64,000 nt of DNA, from NCBI GenBank assembly GCA_963824985.1, contig CAWGRQ010000040.1, positions 1-64,000 of the forward strand, given 5' to 3'. The stretch comes from JAFNAG01 sp963824985. GTDB lineage: Bacteria; Acidobacteriota; UBA6911. Position numbers and translations under genes: made by a program. This document shows, piece after piece, positions 57,101-64,000 of this stretch. Position 1 is the first letter of the stretch, and the number at the start of each line of letters is the position of its first letter. Below the pieces are notes generated by a model that was given only the letters and a program-made list of their open reading frames with translations, made no database searches and was not told the origin of the DNA.

Positions 57101-57637
57101 ATGAAAAACCCTTTTAGCCGTTTTATCGAAAATTCCGCCAATGCTGCAATCATAGTTATCGCAGTAGTTTTGACTATAAATCTGGTTCCAAAGCTATTAC
57201 CCAAAAACCCAATGCGTGAGGTTGATGTTGGATCGCGAATGTCACTACCGCTGGACTGGGGCGCAAGCGCTAAGAATATCGTGCTGGTGTTGTCGAAGGG
57301 GTGCAAATATTGTTCAGCTAGCGCCGATTTCTACAAGCGGTTGGCCGCGAAGGCACGTCAAAGTGAGGAAATACGCCTGATTGGAGTATTTCCTCAAAAT
57401 GCAGATGAAGCGAAAAGCTATTTAAAGGAAATGGATATTCCTATTGGTACGATCATGCAGGCTCCACCCTCTTCGATTGGCGTTAGGGTTACCCCTACGT
57501 TAATATTGGCTGATAAAAATGGAATTGTTATAAAGAGCTGGATAGGAAAATTGTCGGCTGCTTTGGAGAATGAGGTTTTAAGTGAGATTCAAAAGTTGGG
57601 GTCTTCAGCAGAATCTGTGGGTGAAAAGACCCGTTAG
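57101..57637 (+). CDS. membrane-anchored thioredoxin-like protein (TlpA/redoxin type) T1
   Basis: The product is 178 residues from ATG 57101 (AAGGAGGATGATTT). An N-terminal membrane helix (AAIIVIAVVLTINLVPKLL, about residues 15-33) is followed by a thioredoxin fold: KNIVLVLSKGCKYCSASADF with C68 and C71 as the CxxC pair, RLIGVFPQNADEAKSYLKEM, then the cis-Pro strand VRVTPTLILADKNGIVIKSW. It is expected to face the periplasm and act in disulfide exchange. A relative (T2) lies at 60176-60696. T1 and T2 are both near small Cys-rich secreted proteins. Confidence 0.82.
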   Translation: MKNPFSRFIENSANAAIIVIAVVLTINLVPKLLPKNPMREVDVGSRMSLPLDWGASAKNIVLVLSKGCKYCSASADFYKRLAAKARQSEEIRLIGVFPQNADEAKSYLKEMDIPIGTIMQAPPSSIGVRVTPTLILADKNGIVIKSWIGKLSAALENEVLSEIQKLGSSAESVGEKTR

Positions 57638-57749
57638 CCCAACTTCCTCAATCGTCGGAGCAGAATCTTTTATTGATGAGGGTTTACGGATTTTTTCACT
57701 CACTATGTTCAGGGTGCCGGAAACCAAGTTTTGGCGTTCTTCACCGATT

Positions 57750-57959
57750 TTAATGCAGCCATTCAGCATTGAGAAACCGCGCATAGTCTCTGGCGGAGCG
57801 GACCGGTCGCGCTTTCGCCCATTTCAATTTGAGAAGAAGAAACCTTTCGTCGCGCATCCCGCGGGCGCGGCGAATGACGCCCTTGATCGTTGCATTCACC
57901 GACTCGACCTGTCGTTCCCCGATGGCCACTTCAAAATGCTCCACTTGTGGCCAGGTCAA
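57750..57959 (-). pseudogene. ISL3-family transposase, C-terminal fragment
   Basis: The minus strand reads VNATIKGVIRRARGMRDERF, then LLLKLKWAKARPVRSARDYA, a typical end of ISL3 transposases. It has a start-like ATG at 57959 but is missing the catalytic part. Confidence 0.7.
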
Positions 57960-58497
57960 AATACCCCACCCCTCCTAGGGGCGACAGTTGAAGAATAAAC
58001 TACTAACATCCGTTCAGAGATCCAAGTTTATTCCTTTTTCATCCAGAAACTTTTTGCCAGTTTTCAGATTTGCTCTCCGTGTGCCATGAGTCCGCTTTGG
58101 GCGCGCGGGCCGACTGAACCGCCCGAGTCTGGGGTGGAAGGTACGCTGGTGCGAAAAGACTTGCGCTACGATGCCCCAGAATCGACGATTTCATGCCAGC
58201 CCTTATCCCAGTAGCCCCCCCTTTTCGGCAGTAGGGACGATCCTAAGTCGCCCAGTGATTCCCGCGGACGGAATCCCTTCCCCGCTAATAGAAGTGTGCC
58301 AGAAGCACGCCAGAATCCCAGTTACAACAACGCAGGGTTGCGTTACAATGCCCACTGTGGCTGTTCCAAGAGGGAATCGCGGCAAACGGCGGGCTGTAGT
58401 TGACATAATCCATACTTATCAGAACCTGAGCTCGACCGGGGACCCGAGGTGCCGGAATTCACATGCAGGTTATTTTTACTATCCTCTGGATGCCGGG
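57960..58497. other. non-coding debris
   Basis: About 540 bases. The open frame upstream of the IS91-type fragment has no start. GTTGACATAATCCATAC near 58400 resembles a stretch near 47500. No gene seen. Confidence 0.35.
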
Positions 58498-59037
58498 GCC
58501 CTCGCCTCGCTCGAATCGCAGAGCCGCTACATCACCCGCCCCGCTCTGGTTATGGATGCCCTCGAGAAACTCGATGACGGCGCCCTGTCGCTGGAGACGC
58601 CCCCGGACCCGCGCACCGGCGCTACGCGCGTGGTCCTGGATCCCCTGGAATGGATTCACAGGATCACCTCGCATATTCCCGACCCGGGAAGCCATGGTCA
58701 GCGATTCTACGGCGCCTACTCCAACCGGGGCAGAATCGTCTGTGACAACGGACAAGCCGACTCCGCCGCCGTCGGCGCTCCCGCGTCCGAGCCCCGGAAC
58801 AATTCCGATTTCTCCAGGGAGGCCCGCAGCACGTGGGCCCGTCTGGTCCGGAAAATATTCGAGGCCGACCCTCTGACTTGCGGCGCCTGCGGCACCCGCA
58901 TGCGCATCGTCTCCTTTATTACCGATCCCCGTGTCGTCGACCGCATCCTGCGCCATCGACAGAGCGATCGCTGCAGGACGGAAGACCCTTTCGAATCTCG
59001 CGCTCCTCCCCTCTCCCGGTTCCGCGCTCTCCATTAG
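58498..59037 (+). pseudogene. IS91-family transposase (second subfamily), C-terminal fragment
   Basis: The frame ALASLESQSRYITRPALVMD, EWIHRITSHIPDPGSHGQRF, YGAYSNRGRI, ADPLTCGACGTRMRIVSFIT matches the C-terminal half of another IS91 branch than copies 1-3. It has no zinc-binding N-terminus. A long palindrome follows at 59128-59208. Confidence 0.75.
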
Positions 59038-59127
59038 GTTGCATCGGCGATCCCGAAACGCCGGCCCATGGGCCGTCCGGTCGAGGTGTGCCCCGGTCTC
59101 ATCTGCGGCGACGCTCCGGCGCCCGGC

Positions 59128-59208
59128 ACACGGGGCAGGCAGCGCATTACCGGGCTGGCAAAGCGGATTTTAGGGCAGGAGCCCGGTAATGCGCTGCCTG
59201 CCCCGTGT
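59128..59208. repeat. 29-bp perfect inverted repeat behind the IS91 fragment
   Basis: ACACGGGGCAGGCAGCGCAT... (59128-59156) is perfectly inverted at 59180-59208, with a 23-base loop. It sits about 90 bases after the stop of the IS91-type transposase, like the palindromes in copies 1-3, though it differs in sequence. Confidence 0.85.
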
Positions 59209-60175
59209 CTTCCGCCCGGTCTTCCTCCTGCCATCCCCCTTCTCACCCTCTTCTCACCCTCTTTCCTCTTGCCCTCCAGGATAGAAATGCTTATAAATTT
59301 TCTGAAGTCCCGCGAAGACGATTTACGTACAAGCCGCCTATCCTGCATCGCGAGACTTCAGAAAGACCCCTCTGCATTCCAGGGATATTTCGATCAGCCA
59401 CATTCCTTATCTTGATGCATGACCGGATAGCCGGGTGCGAGAGCCCACCGGCCCTTCGGGCGCCGGTGGGGCGGCCCTGTCTGCTTTGTCGCTCCTCTTC
59501 AACGATGCACTCACATCGCCTTCATTGTCGATTCGCGCATCCAGAGCCGCCGCGCTCGCGCCAGAATGCGAGGTTATTTCTGCGCGAACCCTTAGTGGGC
59601 ATGGTGTTCGGTGAATCCTGCTGGAAGCTCATGGGACTGCGTTTGGACAAATAACTACCCGGACCTGATGCGGCCGGCATTTTCCGATTCCGCTTTGCTT
59701 TCCGATTCTCCATGTGCAAATGCCGGAAAGGCAGATGATCCGGCATGCGAATTGCTATTAGGAACCCATACGAAGACCGCACTGCATTGCTGCGTGGCTG
59801 TGTGCGTGAGGAATGCCCTCGCTCAACACCTTATTGACGGATTCCATTCGTGTGCGACTAAAGTGCCATGGACAGGCTATCGTTTCTGGGTTATTTAGTA
59901 TCCATGAACGCTACCCGTAATTGGTGTGGCCAACATTTGCATATGCTTCTCGCCTACCGCCCCCTTGCACGGGTTCGGTTTCACGATGGTTCGTACTGAC
60001 GTAATGGAGGGATCGTTTTTGCATCCCGCGAAGGAACCTGGTGACCACAGGATTGTTCGGGCGTTTTAAATGCAAATTTCCGGTGGAATCCGAAGAACTA
60101 TCGCGCCATGCACCAGATTAATCCAGGTCTGTTTTCACAAACACCTAGAATCTACACGGAACTGCGAGAGAAGTA
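59209..60175. other. non-coding region with hairpin H2
   Basis: About 970 bases. At 59300-59315 and 59348-59363 a hairpin with arms TTCTGAAGTCCCGCGA and TCGCGAGACTTCAGAA (one mismatch) resembles H1. Open frames at 59205-59898 have no motif and were not called. The region directly before the next gene shows no clear promoter. Confidence 0.4.
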
Positions 60176-60696
60176 ATGGGTAACAGTTTAACCAGAAAAA
60201 TGAAGTTGCAGCAAACATATCGATCATTGTGATTTCAGTTGTGGGAAGTCTGTACTTCATAATGAGGTATTTTCATAAAGCGCCGCTCCAAAATAGCGTT
60301 GAGCAAAGTGCCCTTCTGCCCGGCTCGCGTATGCCGTTGGAGGGCGTTGACTGGAAGGCAAAAAACCAAACTCTGGTCCTGACACTTTCCACCAATTGCC
60401 GTATTTGTTCTGAAAGTGCAAGCTTTTATCGACGTGTTGCTGATGAAGTCAATCGAAATGGGAAGATCGAATTGGTTGCTCTCTTTTCACAAGATACTGA
60501 TGAAGCAAGGAAATACCTAAAGGAATTATCTTTGCAAATTACGACCGTATTGAGCATTGTTCTGCCTTCGATTGGGATAAGGGGAACCCCGACTTTAATC
60601 CTTGTAGATCGAGAGGGACGAATTATTAAGCTTTGGGAAGGTCGACTATCCGAGTCAAGGGAGGCTGAGGTTTTGAAAAGCCTGTTGTCCAATTGA
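60176..60696 (+). CDS. membrane-anchored thioredoxin-like protein T2 (frameshift near the start)
   Basis: From ATG 60176 (GAGAGAAGTA upstream) the frame begins MGNSLTRK, then needs one extra base in the A5 run near 60200 to continue as NEVAANISIIVISVVGSLYF, a membrane segment matching T1 (ENSANAAIIVIAVVL). From 60229 on the frame is intact: QTLVLTLSTNCRICSESASF has the CxxC pair, then GIRGTPTLILVDREGRIIKL. The corrected product is about 173 residues, 45-50 percent like T1. It is 57 bases before the second Cys-rich gene. The missing base may be an error or a true change. Confidence 0.7.
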
Positions 60697-60753
60697 TGAT
60701 CTCACTGACTAAACCAACTAACATTATCCGCTTAGCAAGCGAGGGGCAATATC

Positions 60754-61038
60754 ATGATAAAAAGAATTGGCCTGGCGATGATATGTCTGAGTTTTATTTT
60801 TCTTGAAATGAATACTCCGACAATTGCTACCCCCATTCCACCTGGCTGTTGCACGTGTGAGTGGCAATGTTCCAACAACGCTGATTTCTGCTACTATCTG
60901 GGTGAGGTATGTAACGGAGGGGGTTGCTGGTTTGGAGATTGGTGTGAGAGTCGACTAGCCTCCTGCCTGCAAAGTTATGCTTCATGTGTTGATTGGTGTT
61001 TAGTTGATCAATGCATGTGCATTGATTGCAACAAATGA
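60754..61038 (+). CDS. small secreted Cys-rich protein P2
   Basis: The product is 94 residues from ATG 60754 (GAGGGG upstream). A signal peptide (MIKRIGLAMICLSFIFLEMN, cleavage near PTIA) is followed by about 69 residues with 14 Cys, in clusters such as GCCTCEW, WCESRLASC and DQCMCIDC. This is a very high density of Cys for a bacterial protein and fits multiple disulfides or metal binding. There is no other recognisable motif. It follows T2 and resembles P1 only in having a signal and many Cys. Confidence 0.6.
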   Translation: MIKRIGLAMICLSFIFLEMNTPTIATPIPPGCCTCEWQCSNNADFCYYLGEVCNGGGCWFGDWCESRLASCLQSYASCVDWCLVDQCMCIDCNK

Positions 61039-61266
61039 CACAAAGTAGCAGGCTGCGGATAAATCTTACTCGTTTCTCTGACGCGCTCATATCAATCAGA
61101 CGGGCCCCACGCTGTGAAGGTTCATCCACCTGGCCAAAGGGATAGGTGACGGCTCCGACGTGGTTTTTTTAACGCGTTTGAGCCAATGACCCGTGGCATC
61201 CTCTTTTGCGATCAAACGGTTCTCGGAATGAACTGATTTGGTCCGATATTCAATTTTGGAGGCACA

Positions 61267-63564
61267 GTGCGTGACATTACCCGTGGCTCCGCCATTCAGA
61301 GTAGAGTGTTTCCCATCCTGATATTGCTCGTCCTGCTCAGTCCTTTCTCAAACACCCAGATGCAGCAGCGCCCGCCGCAACATGCGCCTGGTCAGGGCGG
61401 GGTGACTTTCCGGGTCAATGTTGAGTTGGTTCAGACCGATGTGATGGTTTTCGACCGGCGGGGGCGCTTTGTCGACAACCTGAAGAAGGATCAGTTCGAA
61501 TTGCGTGTCGACGGTAAAGCGCAACCCCTTTCGTTTGTGGAATTGGTGTCTTCAGGCAGCGCCAAGGACGCGGAAATATGGACACGCACTGAAGGCAAGG
61601 CGGATTCCGCTTTGCTTAAATCTGCGGCGCCGGGCGCCAGGGCGGGACGCACTCTGCTGTTTTTTGTGGATGACTGGCATCTGTCCGCGGACAGCATCCT
61701 GCGGCTGCGCGCCGCATTGTCGAACCTGATCCAGTCATCCATCGGACCTGAAGACCGGGCTGCCATCATTACGGCAACCGTTCAGCCGGGATCCTCGCAT
61801 CAGCTCACCTCCGATAAGGCGGCGCTGTCGGGATCGCTGAACCAATTGGTGTTCCGCAACGCGACCGTCGAGGACCTGGAATATCCTCCCATGACTGAGG
61901 CGCAGGCCGTTTTGCTGGAACAGGGCGACCAGGATGTTCTGAACTACTTCGTCACCGCGATGTTCGGTAAAAACGAGGAAGACGTCAAGCGGGATCCGCG
62001 CAGCGCGATGTCCGCGGAAGCGTTCAGCGTGCTAAAGGCGATGGGTGAGGCCAGAAAGGATATCGTCCGGCGAGCGGCCGGCCTGGCCCAGGCCTCGGCG
62101 GCGGTTACCGAGAGAACCCTGGCAGCTCTCCGCGAGGCATTGCTTGCAATGGCCTCGCTGCCGGGCCGCAAGATATTTTTCCTGCTGTCGGATGGTTTCG
62201 TCCTACAACCGGCACGAAGCGATATCGTTTCCAGAATCGGGGAATTGACCAATGTCGCTTCCCGGGCGGGGATCGTGATTTATACGCTTGATGCCCGAGG
62301 CCTCGTCGTGGGCCTCCCGGACGCCAAGAGAAGGAGAGCGGGCGACAGCTCGGGAGCGCTCGCTCACAGCGGCCTCAACGAGGTGGCTGCTCCGCTGGAC
62401 GGTCTGAATGCGCTTGCCTCGGATACCGGAGGCCGATTGTTGAAGAACACCAACGCGCTGGATGCGGCAATCGATACGGCTCTGGCAGAAACCTCGCGCT
62501 ACTATCTGCTGGGCTGGCCCGTAGATTCAGCCGGCGTCCAACCGGGCAAATCTCAATCAATTCGGGTTGCCATCAAAGGGCGTCGGGACCTCAGCGTGCG
62601 GGTGCGCCAGGCGTCGCTCGATCTCAGCCAGTTGGTTGCCCGCAAAAGGGAGAATGCCGAGACCCCGGCCGCGGCTCCGCCGATCCCGGCGTCACCGCCC
62701 AGGACCGCGGTTCCCACGGCGACCGAAATTTATGCGCGCGCCCGCACCGTGATCGATTTTAATGTCGAGGAACTGAGCCGTTACTATCCCGCGGAAATCG
62801 GCGAACTGGAATTGGCCCGAGACCAGGCTGAGCTCGATGCCCTCCTGCAAAATGTCGGGAAAACCGTGGAAACCTTTTTTCGCGAATTCCCCAATACCGC
62901 CTCGAGGGAGGAGGTTGTCCGGGAGAGAATGGGAATCGACGGCCGGGTCCTGGAGTCGACCAGGCAGAACTTCAACTATTCGGCCTATCACAACAAAACC
63001 GGGACTTGGGAGGAAGGCAGAACCGACAGCAAAGGCCGGCCCATCCAATATGAGCTGATGCGAGAGGCATCTTTCATGACCACGGGCTTTGTGACCATCG
63101 GATCATTCTTCCGCCCGGCTCATCAGCGGGCCTGCCGCTTTCGCTACCTGGGCAGGCAGCGCGCGGAACCCCATGCCATCGTAATTGCATTCGCTCAACG
63201 GCCGGGAATGGCGGATATCCTCGGGATGTTTCAGGCGCCGGGAATGGCTTCCCCGACTCTGACCCTTTACCAGGGATTGGCGTGGGTGGATCCCGCGACC
63301 TTCCAGATCATCCGGATGCGCACGGACTTGCTGGCGCCCCGGCCGGATGTGCTGCTGAACCGCCAGACGACCCAGGTGTGGTTCAGCGAAGTTCAATTCA
63401 GCTCGACACCACGAACCTTCTGGCTCCCGCGCGAAGTCCTAGTCGATACGTTATGGAACAGCCGGGTGTACCGCAACCGCCACCGATATTCGGAATATGC
63501 CGTGTTTCTGGTGGAGACACAGGAAAAGTTCATGCCGCCGGTAATCAAGAAACAGCTGTTCTGA
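61267..63564 (+). CDS. VWFA-related secreted protein (Acidobacteria type)
   Basis: The product is 765 residues. GTG 61267 has GGAGGCACA in front; a signal segment (VFPILILLVLLSPFSNT) follows. The VWFA-related domain (about 45-430) starts VNVELVQTDVMVFDRRGRFV and has the non-canonical metal-site stretch GRTLLFFVDDWHLSADSI, GPEDRAAIITATVQPGS and GRKIFFLLSDGFVLQPA, then IVIYTLDARGL. A C-terminal region (about 490-765) is not recognised. Such VWA proteins are typical of Acidobacteriota and are secreted; their ligands are unknown. It stands alone between the Cys-rich set and the permease. Confidence 0.88.
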   Translation: MRDITRGSAIQSRVFPILILLVLLSPFSNTQMQQRPPQHAPGQGGVTFRVNVELVQTDVMVFDRRGRFVDNLKKDQFELRVDGKAQPLSFVELVSSGSAKDAEIWTRTEGKADSALLKSAAPGARAGRTLLFFVDDWHLSADSILRLRAALSNLIQSSIGPEDRAAIITATVQPGSSHQLTSDKAALSGSLNQLVFRNATVEDLEYPPMTEAQAVLLEQGDQDVLNYFVTAMFGKNEEDVKRDPRSAMSAEAFSVLKAMGEARKDIVRRAAGLAQASAAVTERTLAALREALLAMASLPGRKIFFLLSDGFVLQPARSDIVSRIGELTNVASRAGIVIYTLDARGLVVGLPDAKRRRAGDSSGALAHSGLNEVAAPLDGLNALASDTGGRLLKNTNALDAAIDTALAETSRYYLLGWPVDSAGVQPGKSQSIRVAIKGRRDLSVRVRQASLDLSQLVARKRENAETPAAAPPIPASPPRTAVPTATEIYARARTVIDFNVEELSRYYPAEIGELELARDQAELDALLQNVGKTVETFFREFPNTASREEVVRERMGIDGRVLESTRQNFNYSAYHNKTGTWEEGRTDSKGRPIQYELMREASFMTTGFVTIGSFFRPAHQRACRFRYLGRQRAEPHAIVIAFAQRPGMADILGMFQAPGMASPTLTLYQGLAWVDPATFQIIRMRTDLLAPRPDVLLNRQTTQVWFSEVQFSSTPRTFWLPREVLVDTLWNSRVYRNRHRYSEYAVFLVETQEKFMPPVIKKQLF

Positions 63565-63819
63565 CCTGGCTGCAACAAAGACATTTGCGGACACGGCCTT
63601 TGCGCCCAAAAGCCCTGCACGCGGATCCGATCATCAACGATCCGCGTGCATCCGTGTCCCAAAAGCTTTCCGGGATGGACGGGTTCCGGCATCCTCTGTG
63701 CCGCTGCCCGGTGCCGGATCTGAGTATGTAGCGGAAAAGAGCAGCCCGGAGCCCGATTTTGTGTTTGAATGGCGCATGCCTTTTCAGGTGACCCATATTC
63801 AAATCGCGGACAGAACGCC

Positions 63820-64000
63820 ATGACGGATCTACCTGCGGGCTCAAGGGAGCGCGGGCTGGGACTCTGGATCTGTACTGCGCTTGTGACCGGGAACATGATC
63901 GGGTCGGGAGTATTCCTGCTGCCGGCCTCCCTGGCGCCCTACGGAGCATTGAGCTTTCTCGGCTGGCTGTTTACCGCGGCCGGCGCCATGGTGCTGGCCC
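63820..64000 (+). CDS. APC-family amino acid permease, 3' end outside window
   Basis: From ATG 63820: MTDLPAGSRERGLGLWICTA then LVTGNMIGSGVFLLPASLAP, which is the first helix of AdiC/CadB-like amino acid antiporters and permeases with the GSG substrate loop, followed by the start of helix 2 (GALSFLGWLFTAAGAMVL). Only 60 codons are present. The start has no clear site. The transported amino acid cannot be told. Confidence 0.8.
   Translation, partial: MTDLPAGSRERGLGLWICTALVTGNMIGSGVFLLPASLAPYGALSFLGWLFTAAGAMVLA

Noticed and set aside
59205..59898. Open frames between the IS91 fragment and T2
   Set aside because: No start sites, motifs or consistent composition; treated as debris.

Overview
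The window looks like a piece of a soil or sediment Acidobacteriota chromosome, probably from a metagenome or draft assembly. The markers are family-level: a PadR regulator in front of a MacB-type 'acidobacterial duplicated orphan permease' (31.6-34.6 kb), a 'VWFA-related' Acidobacteria-type protein (61.3-63.6 kb), many secreted BNR/VPS10-propeller and TPR proteins, and GC-rich genes with good Shine-Dalgarno sites. I found no rRNA, tRNA or CRISPR array. Several otherwise intact genes carry single frameshifts (WYL regulator, histidine kinase, TPR protein, ABC permease, IS91 transposase, thioredoxin-like protein), so real decay and indel errors in the assembly cannot be separated here.

0-24 kb is mostly ordinary chromosome: a transposase tail, a broken WYL regulator, an OmpA-type protein with a small membrane protein behind it, a secreted arginine-deiminase-like enzyme, a Uma2 nuclease-fold protein, a histidine kinase/response regulator pair, a RelE/ParE-type toxin-antitoxin pair, a dicarboxylate/amino-acid:cation symporter, a 1301-residue BNR-repeat protein truncated at an IS66 remnant, a DAO-family oxidoreductase, protoporphyrinogen oxidase and a dihydroorotate-dehydrogenase-like enzyme. 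Two secreted-protein genes (11.4 and 14.2 kb) are each bounded by a decayed copy of the 3' end of the convergent neighbour gene. Intergenic spaces carry three repeat families: R1 (5.4, 21.1, 22.8 kb), R2 (20.8 and, inverted, 27.5 kb) and REP-like palindromes (24.2, 26.2 kb).

24-37 kb holds transposon debris, a lipoprotein whose reading frame ends inside a REP palindrome, an orphan m4C/m6A-type DNA methyltransferase, a kinesin-light-chain-type TPR protein, a duplicated-domain secreted protein, the PadR/permease unit with two visible operator palindromes, and a VPS10/BNR propeller protein.

37-61 kb is an accessory region full of mobile-element remains: IS481-, IS91- (three related copies plus one from another subfamily), IS1595- (complete ends and target duplication), IS3-, IS4-, ISL3- and RAYT-like fragments and a decayed prophage structural module. 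Between them lie A+T-richer cargo genes: a coupled pair of secreted proteins (43.2-45.0 kb), a divergent sigma-70-type factor (46.6 kb), an ExeA-type plus RecA-like ATPase pair directly after an IS91 terminus (50.4-52.2 kb), and a scattered set made of an excisionase-type HTH protein, a 57-residue ORF, two small Cys-rich secreted proteins, two membrane-anchored thioredoxin-like proteins and a carboxypeptidase-regulatory-domain protein (53.8-61.0 kb). This last set is the best candidate for an undescribed system: membrane-anchored CxxC redox proteins could act on disulfide-rich exported peptides. The window ends with the VWFA protein and the start of an APC-family amino acid permease.
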